Assembly: GCF_030269605.1 (NCBI RefSeq)
Contig: NZ_BSTQ01000001.1
Coordinates: 186,001-250,000, forward strand
Direction of reading: 5' to 3'
DNA from: Lentzea sp. NBRC 105346
GTDB taxonomy: Bacteria; Actinomycetota; Actinomycetes; Mycobacteriales; Pseudonocardiaceae
Length of the DNA: 64,000 nucleotides
Each line of letters begins with the position of its first letter. The first letter of the stretch is position 1. Positions 44,545 through 54,070 of this stretch are shown here, in pieces. The position numbers and the translations under genes were made by a program. The notes under the pieces are model-generated. The model was not told where the DNA came from, searched no databases, and saw nothing but the letters and a program-made list of their open reading frames with translations.

Positions 44545-45780
44545 TCACCGGACCGACTTGATCGGCACGATGGCGAGGCCGCCGAGCAACGCGAACACGA
44601 TGCCGACGGGGAACAACCCGGCATACCCGACGCCGGTGACGATCACCCCGGCCACCGCGGGTGCGATCACCTGGGGCAGCGTGCCCGCGATGTTCATGAC
44701 GCCCAGGTCCCTGGCGAAGTCTCCCGTGGCCGGCAACACCTCCGAGATGAGGGCGGTGTCGACGGCCACGTAGAACCCGAACGCCACACCGGTCAACATC
44801 GCGTACGCCACCATGCCCGCTTTCGTCGGCGCCACAAGGGGCATCAGCAGGGCGGCCGCGAGCAGCACCGAACCGGCGAACACGAAGATCCGCCTGCGTC
44901 CGAGCCGGTCCGACAGCGGTCCGGAGAGGACAGTGGTCAGGATCGTGCCGCCCGCCGTCGCGATCCCCAGTGACGGCAGGAACCCGACCGCTTCGTCACC
45001 GAGCCCGACGTGGTCCTGGAGGATGTAGAGCTGGTAGCTGCCGACCGTGAAGTGCCCGGACAACAGGAACAGCCGCCCGAGAAACGCCCAGCCGAGGTCG
45101 GGATTCCTGCGCGGGTCGAACCAGAAACACGCCAGCACCGCACGCGCCGAGAGCGCGCCGCGCGGCCGCTTCCGGTTGTCGCGCTCGGGGTTGAACACGA
45201 CGAACGACGTGAGCGCGACCACCGTGATCCCGCCGATCGTGAGATAGCCACCGGGCAGGTCACCGGCGAACCGCGTCGCCAGGATCTGCCCGCCGATCGC
45301 CCCGACCATGACCCCCGCGCCCGCGATCGAGGAGAACACACCCCTCCTCGCCGCGGGCACCCGATCGGGCAGGACCGCGGCGAAAGCGCCCTGCGCGGTG
45401 CTGTACGCGATCTGCACGCAGACCCACCAGGCGGCGATCTGCAGGGTCGTGCCGGCCGTCCCGAGCCCGATCAGCGCAAGCCCTTCGGCGAACGCTCCTC
45501 CGACGATCCATGGTCCCCGCGCACCGAACCGTGAACGTGTCCGGTCGCAGATCGCGCCGGCCACCGGCTGGGTGAGCATCGCGGCCACCGCGCCGAAGGC
45601 GGTGACGAGAGCGAGGTTCACCGCCTTCGTCCCGTCGTGGACCGCGGCGACCTGCAACGGCAGCAGGACCCCGGACAGCCCGACAACCTGCACGGACATG
45701 CCCAGGTTCGCGGGAAACGCCCAGATCAGCAGCCGCCGCAGCGGCCTGACGGCGAGCTCATCCGCCACCAACGTCGTCAT
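44545..45780 (-). CDS. MFS transporter
   Basis: 411 residues from ATG 45780 (MTTLVADELAVRPLRR); the open frame continues upstream without transporter-like sequence. Twelve hydrophobic helices can be traced. The loop after helix 2 (DRTRSRFGARGPWIVGG) and the later SDRLGRRRIFVF are the paired MFS loop motifs; the first resembles the sugar/GPH-like branch (DRTRSRWGRRRPW). Proton-coupled movement of a sugar-like or drug-like solute is likely. A palindrome about 45 bases upstream may be its operator. Confidence 0.88.
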   Translation of the reverse strand: MTTLVADELAVRPLRRLLIWAFPANLGMSVQVVGLSGVLLPLQVAAVHDGTKAVNLALVTAFGAVAAMLTQPVAGAICDRTRSRFGARGPWIVGGAFAEGLALIGLGTAGTTLQIAAWWVCVQIAYSTAQGAFAAVLPDRVPAARRGVFSSIAGAGVMVGAIGGQILATRFAGDLPGGYLTIGGITVVALTSFVVFNPERDNRKRPRGALSARAVLACFWFDPRRNPDLGWAFLGRLFLLSGHFTVGSYQLYILQDHVGLGDEAVGFLPSLGIATAGGTILTTVLSGPLSDRLGRRRIFVFAGSVLLAAALLMPLVAPTKAGMVAYAMLTGVAFGFYVAVDTALISEVLPATGDFARDLGVMNIAGTLPQVIAPAVAGVIVTGVGYAGLFPVGIVFALLGGLAIVPIKSVR

Positions 45781-45824
45781 GCGGTCCGTCCGCCCTCGCA
45801 GGTAAGGGGTTTCCCGGACCTTAG

Positions 45825-45836
45825 CGAAATCTTTCG
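45825..45836. promoter_or_regulatory. CGAAA-TC-TTTCG palindrome upstream of the MFS gene
   Basis: A 5+5 inverted repeat with a two-base centre lies 45-56 bases before the MFS start, in promoter distance. It stands out in this G+C-rich sequence. LacI-type repressors often bind palindromes of this style, which would fit a sugar-like transporter, but no LacI gene is in the window. Confidence 0.35.
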
Positions 45837-46293
45837 TGGCCAAAAGTGGTCGAGCGAACGCGGCGGCTCTAGGAGGCGTCTCCGGTTCTCTGCCGGAGAC
45901 CTCGTTCGCGTGGTCGGCACTTGCTTCTACGACCGGAACCAGCGTCGCGCGCTTGTCATCGGACGTCCATTTCCGGACGCCTGTGGTTTCCCGGTGTGTC
46001 CGCATGGCGGTGGATCTGTCGGTACGCCGACATGATGCCCCAAGGCGATGCCTGCGCTTGCTGGTGTCCAGGCGTGCCACCGGCCGCGCATTCTCCAACA
46101 CCGCCTCGCGGGGTCGGCGGGCTCGTGAGCAGGTACTACCGCGGCCTCAGCCAGCGGTCGCAGGCGGCATGGTCTATGCCCGTCCGACGGCGGAGGCAGG
46201 GGCACGATGGTCTCTCTGCCGCCTTTGCCGTGCGCGAGCAGTGCGCGGCGCACGGTGGCGGGTTTCCCGCGATCGTGCGGGACCGTCGGCCGG
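45837..46293. other. Intergenic stretch without a convincing gene
   Basis: About 460 bases between the divergent MFS promoter and the 3' end of the LuxR gene. Both strands have open frames, but they are Arg/Pro-rich and match nothing I know. No hairpin terminator stood out for the LuxR gene, which ends at 46294. Confidence 0.5.
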
Positions 46294-48720
46294 TCACACC
46301 TGGCGTGCGCCGGTCACCCACGCGGCGATGTGCGCCCTGCTGCGCAGGTCGAGCTTGGTCCGGATGCTCTCCAGGTGACTGGCCACCGTGCGGGCCGAAA
46401 CGCCGAGCCTGACGGCGATCGCCCGGTTGGTCAGCCCGTCGGCGACCAGGTTCGCGACCTCCTGCTCGCGTGCGCTGAGCACGGGGGAGTCGTGGTCGTC
46501 GAGCGCGTAGGCGATGGTTTGGTCGAGCGTCATCTTCGCGCCCTCGCTGAAGAAGGCGTCCGCGGTCGCCGGATCGAAGGCCGACCGCGCCACTGACAGG
46601 GCGGTGGCGCAAAGGGTGTTCCACCACGGAGAGCCGATGTCTCCGCCATCCCGTTGCGCGTTCTTCGCGGCACCGAACAGGCGTAGCGCGACGTCCGGTC
46701 TACCTCGGTGGGCCGCGACGGCAGCGGTGCTCTTCAACCCCACGACGATCCCGTGGGAGTCATCGAGCGAAAGCGCCACGCTGAACCATGCCGCCGCGCG
46801 GTCGTAGTCCTGCCGCTGCAAAGCGATGCTCCCGGCGGTGTTGACCAGATCGCACATGATGACGGTATCCGTGGACTGCGTGGCGATGGCGGCAAGTCCT
46901 TCGTCGATCGCGTCCTGCGCCTCGTCCAGCCGGCCGTGTTGTGCGTACTCCAACGCGATCAGCGAATGGGTCGCCGCGAGAAGGCGAGGCTCGTTCTGCG
47001 CACGCGCGTTCGCGAGTAACTCCGGGAGCAGTCGCGTCATCGCGTCTCTGTCACGAAGTCGTTCGAGGGTGATCGCCAGTGCGTGTAACGCGCGGTATTC
47101 CAGCCACCGGTTCCCGGCCTTCCTGGCATCAGCGACCGCGCGGCCGCCGGCTTCACGCGCGAGATCGTAGTCTCCGCTGCAGATCAGTTCGTTGCACAGT
47201 TCGATGTGGAGGATGGCGGTGCCCAGGATCGAACGTTGCCGAGCCAGTGCGTCCTCGATCAAGCGACGGCTGCCGTTGCGGGACAAGGTCAGCCTCCGCG
47301 CCGACACGAGTGCCGCGACGAGGTTCGCGTACCGTTCGTCGTCGGCCGGGGTGGCCAGTGTGATCGCGTACTCGAGGTTGTGCCGGTGGCCGCGGCGTTT
47401 GGTCCGTTGCTCCGGACGCGTCATACCTTCCGGCTTCGGTATCCCCGCGGACAGCTGAGCGAGCAGGTCGGCGAAGCGGCTCGCGGTGGCGTCCCATTCG
47501 CCGCGGCGTCGTGACTCGGCGCGGCCGAAGAGGCGCAACGACTCCAGAACGCGCAGCCGCTCGTTGTCCGCGACCACCAACGACTTCGCCACGAGAGCGG
47601 TGAGCCCGGTCCACAGTTCGGCGGCGCTCAGCCCGAGATCCGAGCACACCACGGCCGCGTCACTCCGGCCGAAACCGTCGGCGAACACGGAGATCCTGCG
47701 GAAGACGGCCTGCTCGGTCTCCGTTGCCAGGTCGTAGCTCCACTCGATCGTCGCGGCCAGACTCCGGTGCCGCTCCGGCGCGGTCCGGGGCCCTCCCGAC
47801 AGCAGCGTCAGCCGTTCGTCGAGGCACGCGACGAGCTCGGCCGGAGGCAGCACGGCGACCTGCCGCGCCGCGAGTTCGATCGCCAGGGGCAGCCCGTCGA
47901 GCCGCCGGCACAGATCCGCGACCACGACCTCGAGCTCACCGGTCAGCTGGAAGTCCGGAGCGGCGCCGCGCGCACGGTCGGCGAACAGCGCCAACGCGGG
48001 ATCACGAGGCAGCGAGGCGAGTGGGAGGACCTGCTCCCCGGCTGTGTTCATCCGTTCCCTGCTGGTCGCCAGGATCGCCAGCTCGCCGCCCGCCGCCCCG
48101 AGCCGGGTGACGAGCCGGCCGCACGCGTCGACGACGTGCTCACAGTTGTCGAGCACGAGCAGCAGGCGCCCGGATCCGCGCATGTCCGAGAGGACGTCGA
48201 CCGGGTCCGTCCCGATAACGGCCGCCACGGCCTCGTCGACACCGGCGCCGGTGTCCAGCGCCGCCAGTTCGACCCACCACACCCGGCCGAACGCCGGGGC
48301 GCACTGCTGGACGTACTCCGCGGCGAGCCGGGTCTTGCCGATTCCGCCCGGACCGGTCACCGTGACGAGTTTCCGGTGGGGCAGGAGGCGCCGAAGCTCG
48401 GCGAGCTCACGCCGGCGACCGACGAACTGGTCGGGCACCTGCACCGGCAGAACGGTCGCATGGGACTGCTGGGTCGCGGGCGACCGCGGTTGCCGGCCGG
48501 AGGCGAACTGGTCGTGCAGCGTGGCGGTGGCGATGCGGAGCGCGGACGAGAGGGTCCGCCACGAGACGCCGCTCTCGCGTGCCCCGGACACCGCATCCCG
48601 GAGAGCCCCGGCGGTGGCGCGCTGCAACTCGGCCAGCGCCGCCGCACGCTCGGTCTCGTCCGCCGCTTCCGCCACCCGCGTGACCAATGCTCTGAGTGTG
48701 GCGACGTGATCGTTCGACAT
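46294..48720 (-). CDS. Large ATPase-LuxR transcriptional regulator
   Basis: 808 residues. Residues 1-95 include a helix-turn-helix-like stretch (GVSWRTLSSALRIATATLHDQFA). An NB-ARC/AAA-type ATPase follows with Walker A GPGGIGKTRLA and Walker B LLLVLDNCEHV, then ATSRE and GLPLAIELAARQ. The middle is helical TPR-like repeat. The C-terminus is a LuxR HTH (LSAREQEVANLVADGL, SARTVASHLESIRTKL). Such proteins are typical pathway-specific activators of secondary metabolism. Read divergently from the P450 at 49.0 kb, it probably controls the second cluster. Its relative at 50.25 kb is exactly the same length. Confidence 0.92.
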   Translation of the reverse strand: MSNDHVATLRALVTRVAEAADETERAAALAELQRATAGALRDAVSGARESGVSWRTLSSALRIATATLHDQFASGRQPRSPATQQSHATVLPVQVPDQFVGRRRELAELRRLLPHRKLVTVTGPGGIGKTRLAAEYVQQCAPAFGRVWWVELAALDTGAGVDEAVAAVIGTDPVDVLSDMRGSGRLLLVLDNCEHVVDACGRLVTRLGAAGGELAILATSRERMNTAGEQVLPLASLPRDPALALFADRARGAAPDFQLTGELEVVVADLCRRLDGLPLAIELAARQVAVLPPAELVACLDERLTLLSGGPRTAPERHRSLAATIEWSYDLATETEQAVFRRISVFADGFGRSDAAVVCSDLGLSAAELWTGLTALVAKSLVVADNERLRVLESLRLFGRAESRRRGEWDATASRFADLLAQLSAGIPKPEGMTRPEQRTKRRGHRHNLEYAITLATPADDERYANLVAALVSARRLTLSRNGSRRLIEDALARQRSILGTAILHIELCNELICSGDYDLAREAGGRAVADARKAGNRWLEYRALHALAITLERLRDRDAMTRLLPELLANARAQNEPRLLAATHSLIALEYAQHGRLDEAQDAIDEGLAAIATQSTDTVIMCDLVNTAGSIALQRQDYDRAAAWFSVALSLDDSHGIVVGLKSTAAVAAHRGRPDVALRLFGAAKNAQRDGGDIGSPWWNTLCATALSVARSAFDPATADAFFSEGAKMTLDQTIAYALDDHDSPVLSAREQEVANLVADGLTNRAIAVRLGVSARTVASHLESIRTKLDLRSRAHIAAWVTGARQV

Positions 48721-49020
48721 GTCTGCTCCCTCGAATGCGCAGAATCTGCCACGGATTCGTGACGCACTCCAAAATTGCGTCTCGTTAGGAAACCGGCGCT
48801 ACCAGTGCAATTCGTAGTGACCGGGAAAGACCGACAGCTAATCGAGAGGTTGCCACTCGTCGTTCGGTTTTCGAACATGGTGTGCGGTCTCACTTGGCCG
48901 TAGGGCTGACCTGCATAAAGTGTGGACAATGCGCCTGTTGCACACCTTGCCGATGTCGTGGGAGCGTGTCCGTGGTCTTGTTGCCGACGAATTATGGACG
49001 TCATTCCAGTGGGGGTGTTG
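48721..49020. promoter_or_regulatory. Divergent promoter region, LuxR regulator and P450
   Basis: 300 bases between two divergent starts, with A+T-richer patches near 48765-48785 (CCAAAATTGCG) and 48915-48930 (CATAAAGTGTGG). Promoters for both genes must lie here, but I could not fix -35/-10 boxes with confidence, nor a LuxR operator. Confidence 0.4.
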
Positions 49021-50226
49021 ATGACGCACGCGAGCAGTCCGCCTGTCATGCCGGAGGCGAATGGGGACCGCAATGCCATGCTCGACTGGTTTCGCACGAT
49101 GCGGGAGCGGTGGCCGATCAACTGGTTGCCCGAGCGTCGGCTGTGCCACCTGTTCCGCTATTCCGACATTCTCTCGGTGCTCGCGGATCCGGCTACCTTC
49201 TCGTCCAACCTGCGCATGGCGCCGGACCAGGACATCTTCCGGCCGTTCGCGAAGGGCAACTTCCTTTTCATGGACGCGCCGCGGCATCGTGAGCTGCGTG
49301 GCCTGGTGAACCAGGCGTTCACGGCACGGGCCATCGCGGACAAACGACCGCGAATCGCGGCGGCGGCGAACGATCTGCTCGACACGCTGCACGAGCAACC
49401 CGCGGACCTGGCCACCGGGTTCGCCTATCCGCTGCCGACGGCCATCATCTCCGACGTTCTCGGGATCCCGGCCGGCGAGCGCGCCCAGTTCCACCGGTGG
49501 ACCGACACGTTCCTGACCGCCTCGCGGGACGCCGAGATCGACAACATGTTCGCGGACGCCTTCGTCGAGGCCGTCCGCGACTCCGTGGCCGAGATGAACG
49601 CGTACCTGAGCGACCAGGTCCGGCAGCGGCGCGCCGCCCAGCGAGAAGACCTGCTCGGGGCACTGGTGGCCGCGGAGGTCGACGGCATGCGGCTGGACGA
49701 CGAGGAGATCGTCGGCGTCGTGGCGTTGTTGATGCAGGCCGGGCACTCGACCACCGCGATGCTGATCTGCAACACCCTGCTGGCGCTGGACGACAACCCG
49801 GACGCCTTCGCCGAGGTGCGCGCGAGGCCGGAGCGGCTGGCGGCGGTGGTCGACGAGGCGATGCGGTTCAGCGTGCCCACACCGGAGACGATGCGGATCA
49901 CCACGCGTGAGGTGGAGCTCGGTGGTAACACCCTCCCCGCGGGCACCGTGGTGGTCCTCTGGCTGGCGTCGGCCAACCGCGACGAGACGGTGTTCACCGA
50001 ACCCGACCGGTTCGACCCCCGCCGCACGCCGAACCCGCACATCGGCTTCGGGCAAGGAGTGCATTTCTGCCTCGGTTCGTCCCTGGCGCTGCAGGAGGCC
50101 ACCGTCGCGCTGGAGACGCTGTTGTCGCGGTACTCGGAGATCGTCGTCGACCGCGACGCGGTGGAGGTCTACCAGACCGACTCGCTGCTGGCCGTCCGGA
50201 GGCTGCCGGTCTTCCTGCGACCCTGA
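49021..50226 (+). CDS. Cytochrome P450, probable tailoring oxidase of the second cluster
   Basis: 401 residues from ATG 49021 (MTHASSPPVM) with a G-rich site before it; the longer upstream reading is not P450-like. Signatures: I-helix QAGHSTTAML, K-helix DEAMRF (ExxR), heme loop GFGQGVHFCLG with Cys near 350. It lies between two ATPase-LuxR genes, 25 bases before the second. It probably hydroxylates a precursor or the NRPS-bound or released product. No redox partner genes are adjacent. Confidence 0.92.
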   Translation: MTHASSPPVMPEANGDRNAMLDWFRTMRERWPINWLPERRLCHLFRYSDILSVLADPATFSSNLRMAPDQDIFRPFAKGNFLFMDAPRHRELRGLVNQAFTARAIADKRPRIAAAANDLLDTLHEQPADLATGFAYPLPTAIISDVLGIPAGERAQFHRWTDTFLTASRDAEIDNMFADAFVEAVRDSVAEMNAYLSDQVRQRRAAQREDLLGALVAAEVDGMRLDDEEIVGVVALLMQAGHSTTAMLICNTLLALDDNPDAFAEVRARPERLAAVVDEAMRFSVPTPETMRITTREVELGGNTLPAGTVVVLWLASANRDETVFTEPDRFDPRRTPNPHIGFGQGVHFCLGSSLALQEATVALETLLSRYSEIVVDRDAVEVYQTDSLLAVRRLPVFLRP

Positions 50227-50250
50227 CGGCACGGGGGAGGACTGTCCAAT

Positions 50251-52677
50251 GTGGTCGTGCGACGGTGGCCGGCGTTGAGCGCGGGGTGTGCGGAGTGCGA
50301 CCGGATCCGGCGCGAGAACGCGGGCCGGCCGGTCCGGTACTGCTCGAACGCGTGCCGCCAGCGAGCGTATCGGCAGCGGACGAAGACTCCGGGGGCCGAT
50401 GGATCCGCCGCGGTGGGCATGATCGCGCTGACGAGCTTCGTCGGGCGGGCCATCGAGCTGGGCGAGGTGGAGCGCCTGCTGCGGTCCAACCGCCTGGTCA
50501 CCGTGGTCGGGCCCTTCGGTGTCGGCAAGACCCGGCTGGCGGCCGAGGTCGCGGGGCGGGCCTGCCGGGCCGGGCGGGCGGAGGTGGCCGTCGTGGAACT
50601 CGCCTCGGCGACGGGCCCCGATGGGCTGGCTCGCGCCATGGCCGCCACCTGGGGACTGCTGGAACCGCCGGGTGTGTCGGTGGTCGAGGCACTCGTCGCC
50701 AAGCTGAGCGGGCGGCAGGTCCAGCTCGTGCTGGATAACTGCGAGCACCTGCTCGGCGAATGCGCCTCGCTGCTGAGCGAGCTGCTTCCCCGGCTTGCGG
50801 GGCTCACCGTGCTGGCGACCAGCCGGGAGCCGCTGCGCCTTCCCGGCGAGGTGGTGTTCTCCCTCGCCGGGCTGCCGAGTCCGGCCGTCATCGGCGGTCT
50901 GTCGTTCGCCGACTCGCTCGGGTTCGACGCCGTACGTCTCTTCGTCGACCGCGCGCGGGCGGTGCGGCCGGAGCTCGGCTTCACCGACGCCGACGCCGAG
51001 AGCATCGTCACCGTGTGCGTGCGGCTCGACGGGGTTCCGCTGGCGATCGAGCTGGCCGCGCGGCTGATGCGGACGTACCGGCTCGTCGAGATCAGGGACC
51101 GCCTCGACGACCGGCTGAAGCTGTTCACCGGCGGCTGGCGGACGTCCGATCGACGGCACCACAGCCTCCGTGGCGCGATCCGGTGGAGTTACGACCTGCT
51201 CTCCCCGGACGAGCAGGCGTTGTTCCGCAGGTTGTCCTTCCTGCCGGGCCGGTTCGACGCCGAGGCCGCCGAGCTCGTCGCGGATTCCGTGTCCGGGCGG
51301 TCTTCGGCCCTGGAGACGCTGAGTTCACTCGAGGCCAAGTCACTGATCCGGGCCCGGCCCGACATCGGAGGGTTCGACATGCTCGAGTCGATCCGCTGCT
51401 TCGGGCGGGAGCGGCTCGCGGAACACGGGGAAGAAGACCAAGCGGCAGAGAGGTTGCTCGGCTGGCTGGTCAAGCTGGTGAGCCCGCTGATGGACAACGT
51501 CTCGGCGCCGGTCGGCCTGCTCACCCGCCTGCAGCAGCACCACGAGAATCTCGCGCACGTGTTCAGGTGGCTCGGCGACGGCGAGGACGAACGCCGGCTG
51601 CTCGTGGCCGTCGCGATGGTCGTGAGCCGGCTGAGCCTCGGCTATTCGGGGCTGCGTGGGCAGCAGCTGATCGACGCGATCGGCCGGGTCACACCGTCGT
51701 CGCGATACCGCAGTCTCGCGATCGGAAGCGCCGCGTGGCTGGCGCTCTGCGAGGGCGACAACGACCTGGCACCTCAGCTCATCCGGGTGGCGGTCGAGAC
51801 CGAGCGGGCGGGCGAATGCCGCCCGGCGGTCCTCGGACGGTTGTTGCTGCAGCAGAGCCACATCGCGAGGCGCTCGGGCGATGCGGACACCACGGTCATC
51901 GCGCTGCGCGACGCCGCCGACTGCTGCCGCGAGATCGGCGACCGGCTGGGCCTCGCGTTGTGCGCCAACGACCTGGCGTGGGAGCTGCTGGACCGGGCCG
52001 ACGTCGATCGGGCCAAAGCATTGTCCGACATGGCGCGTGCCTACATCGAGACCACCGAAGTGGCACCGGCGGACCTTCGCTCCGCGGTGTTCCATACCGC
52101 CGGGGTGATCGCGCTCGAGCTCGGCGACCTCAGCGGCGCCGAGGCGAGGTTCTCCACGGCCCTGCGCGCCGCGGTGACCGGGTTGGAGCACGCCGACGCG
52201 ATCGAGGGGATCGCCATCGTCGCACTGCGCACCGGGAGGTTCGAGCGCGGGCTCCTGCTCGCCGGCGCCGTCACAGTGTTCACGGACCGGACTTCCTGGC
52301 GCGACACGTGGTGCGCCAAGCGGCTGACGCGGGCACTCGAGCTCGCGCGCGACGCGCTCCCCGAGCGGCGGCGGACCGCGCTCGTCGCGGAGGGCGCCCG
52401 TCTCGATCCCCGCAAAGCGGTGGACCACGCGCTGGAGTCCCAGAGCTCCCACCCGGCCGAGGAGCCCCAGGTGACCGCGCTCAACACCAGGGAGTGGGCG
52501 GTCGTCGACCTGGTCGCCAGAGGGCTGAACAACCACCAGATAGCGGGAAAGCTGCATCTGTCCGTGAGCACTGTGGAAAAACATGTCCGCAAGATCCGTG
52601 GCACCTTCGGGTTGCGGTCGCGCGCGCAGATCGCCGCGTGGGCGGTGCGGCACCGGCGGTTCGCCGATCACACCTGA
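50251..52677 (+). CDS. Large ATPase-LuxR transcriptional regulator with N-terminal zinc motif
   Basis: 808 residues from GTG 50251 behind GGGGGAGG. The N-terminus carries CAEC and YCSNACRQRAYRQR (Cys 13, 16, 31, 35), a likely zinc knuckle that the other regulator lacks. The ATPase has Walker A GPFGVGKTRLA, Walker B LVLDNCEHLL, ATSRE and GVPLAIELAAR. The middle is TPR-like, and the C-terminal LuxR HTH reads LNTREWAVVDLVARGLN and STVEKHVRKIRGTFGL. Phe replaces the middle Gly of the Walker A. It follows the P450 in the same direction and ends 238 bases before the chain-extension operon, which it probably activates. Confidence 0.92.
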   Translation: MVVRRWPALSAGCAECDRIRRENAGRPVRYCSNACRQRAYRQRTKTPGADGSAAVGMIALTSFVGRAIELGEVERLLRSNRLVTVVGPFGVGKTRLAAEVAGRACRAGRAEVAVVELASATGPDGLARAMAATWGLLEPPGVSVVEALVAKLSGRQVQLVLDNCEHLLGECASLLSELLPRLAGLTVLATSREPLRLPGEVVFSLAGLPSPAVIGGLSFADSLGFDAVRLFVDRARAVRPELGFTDADAESIVTVCVRLDGVPLAIELAARLMRTYRLVEIRDRLDDRLKLFTGGWRTSDRRHHSLRGAIRWSYDLLSPDEQALFRRLSFLPGRFDAEAAELVADSVSGRSSALETLSSLEAKSLIRARPDIGGFDMLESIRCFGRERLAEHGEEDQAAERLLGWLVKLVSPLMDNVSAPVGLLTRLQQHHENLAHVFRWLGDGEDERRLLVAVAMVVSRLSLGYSGLRGQQLIDAIGRVTPSSRYRSLAIGSAAWLALCEGDNDLAPQLIRVAVETERAGECRPAVLGRLLLQQSHIARRSGDADTTVIALRDAADCCREIGDRLGLALCANDLAWELLDRADVDRAKALSDMARAYIETTEVAPADLRSAVFHTAGVIALELGDLSGAEARFSTALRAAVTGLEHADAIEGIAIVALRTGRFERGLLLAGAVTVFTDRTSWRDTWCAKRLTRALELARDALPERRRTALVAEGARLDPRKAVDHALESQSSHPAEEPQVTALNTREWAVVDLVARGLNNHQIAGKLHLSVSTVEKHVRKIRGTFGLRSRAQIAAWAVRHRRFADHT

Positions 52678-52701
52678 CCGTTCGCGTGGCCAGTGAAACC
52701 T

Positions 52702-52731
52702 CAGGCACCGTCCCAATTGGAACGGTGCCTG
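52702..52731. terminator. Near-perfect 30-base palindrome after the LuxR gene
   Basis: CAGGCACCGT (52702-52711) pairs fully with ACGGTGCCTG (52722-52731), and the ten bases between are centred on CCAATTGG, so almost the whole element is self-complementary. It begins 25 bases after the LuxR stop. Position and stem strength suggest a terminator that separates the regulator from the operon below. There is no T-run, so an operator is the alternative. Confidence 0.6.
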
Positions 52732-52903
52732 TTCGCGTCTACCAGGGAAATCGACTTCGATCCCTTGCGGCACAGTGAAAGAACCTCCGTAACGCTGGTG
52801 TTCCTCATTGCCGGTGACGGACTGATCCGGCGATTCTTGAGTGTGAAGAACACGCCGGCGACACACGGTCCATTGTGGAGCTGAGTCGTACTTTCCCGAA
52901 CTC

Positions 52904-52910
52904 GGAGGTG
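52904..52910 (+). promoter_or_regulatory. Strong ribosome-binding site
   Basis: GGAGGTG lies five bases before ATG 52916. It is the only strong Shine-Dalgarno site at the head of the operon; the next four genes all begin inside the previous stop region, so translation of the cassette probably depends on entry here. Confidence 0.75.
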
Positions 52911-52915
52911 TACCC

Positions 52916-54070
52916 ATGACGAACAAGCCGCGCCGGATTTCCTTCTTCGACGCCACCTTGCGCGACGGCGAGCAGGCGCCGGGCAACGCGATGTCGCCCG
53001 AGCAGAAGGTGGACATCGCGCTGAAGATGGAAGCGCTCGGCGTCGACGTCATCGAGGCCGGGTTCCCCGGTTCTTCACCCGCGGACTTCAAGGCGACGCG
53101 GCTGATCGCCGAGACACTGACGAGGATACGGTTCGCCACGTTCAACCGGGCCAGCGTCCACGACGTCCGGCTGTCCATGGAGGCCGTCGGTGTGCGGCCG
53201 AACCACCAGATCCAGATCTGCGGCACCGGCAGCGACGTGCACCTGGTCCACAAGCGTGGGATCACGAGGGCCGAGGCGATCGCCGAGGTGGACGAGTCGT
53301 TGCGGCTGGCCGCGGAGCTCGGTGCCGAGGACATCTCGTTCGGTGTCGAGGACGCGAGCCGCGGTGAGTACGACTTCATCCACGCGCTCGTCGACACGGC
53401 ACTGGAGGCCGGGGCGCGCACGATCATCCTCGCCGACACCACCGGATGCGCGACGCCGCAGGAGTACGGCGACCTGTGCGCCGCCGTGCGGTCGTGGATC
53501 CCGGACGACGTGGTGTTGTCCACGCACTGCCACGACGATCTCGGCCTGGCGCTGGCGAACGCGATCGCGGGTATCCAGGCCGGTGCCGACGAGGTTCAGG
53601 TGACGCTGGGCGGCATCGGTGAGCGCGCGGGCAACACCCCGCTGGAGGAGCTGGCCGCCGTGCTGTCGTACAAGAGCGACTGGCTCGGTGCCACCACCAG
53701 CCTGCGCACCGAGGGCCTGTACGACGCTTACCGGCTGCTGTCCGACTGCATCTCGCTGCCCGAGATCCGCAACAAGGCGATCGTCGGGCGCAACTCGTTC
53801 GCCACGGAGGCGGGCATCCATCAGGCCGGCATGCTGCGCAACCCGGTGACCTACGAGTACATCGAGCCCGAGCGGTTCGGCCGCGAGCGCGAGCTCGTCG
53901 TCGGCAGGCACTCCGGACGCGCGATCCTGCGTCACGTGCTCGGCGGGGACGCCGACGAGGTGCTCGTGAACCGCTTGTACGAGGAGCACATCGCCAACCG
54001 CGAGCACGGCGGCTTCGAGTCGCTCGAGATGCTTCGCGACCGGGTCCGCGGTGCGGTGACGGCGCAGTGA
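52916..54070 (+). CDS. 2-isopropylmalate synthase-like enzyme (Claisen-type acyl transferase), no regulatory domain
   Basis: 384 residues. The TIM-barrel catalytic domain is complete: [16 protein letters not shown] (Arg16, Asp17), [18 protein letters not shown], metal-binding [10 protein letters not shown] (His204, His206) and [15 protein letters not shown]. The protein stops after the accessory helices ([25 protein letters not shown]). The roughly 130-residue LeuA dimer domain that binds leucine is absent, so feedback inhibition by leucine is not expected. The length is close to homocitrate synthase/NifV. The family condenses acetyl-CoA with a 2-oxo acid. First gene of a tight operon; the next start overlaps its stop by four bases. 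The oxo-acid substrate cannot be read by eye. Confidence 0.92.
   Translation: MTNKPRRISFFDATLRDGEQAPGNAMSPEQKVDIALKMEALGVDVIEAGFPGSSPADFKATRLIAETLTRIRFATFNRASVHDVRLSMEAVGVRPNHQIQICGTGSDVHLVHKRGITRAEAIAEVDESLRLAAELGAEDISFGVEDASRGEYDFIHALVDTALEAGARTIILADTTGCATPQEYGDLCAAVRSWIPDDVVLSTHCHDDLGLALANAIAGIQAGADEVQVTLGGIGERAGNTPLEELAAVLSYKSDWLGATTSLRTEGLYDAYRLLSDCISLPEIRNKAIVGRNSFATEAGIHQAGMLRNPVTYEYIEPERFGRERELVVGRHSGRAILRHVLGGDADEVLVNRLYEEHIANREHGGFESLEMLRDRVRGAVTAQ

Noticed and set aside
44523-44551. Bidirectional terminator between the MBL and MFS genes
   Set aside because: CCGGTGA/TCACCGG pair around the two stop codons, but the stem is only 7 bp with a 15-base loop, and it arises from both genes ending in similar codons.
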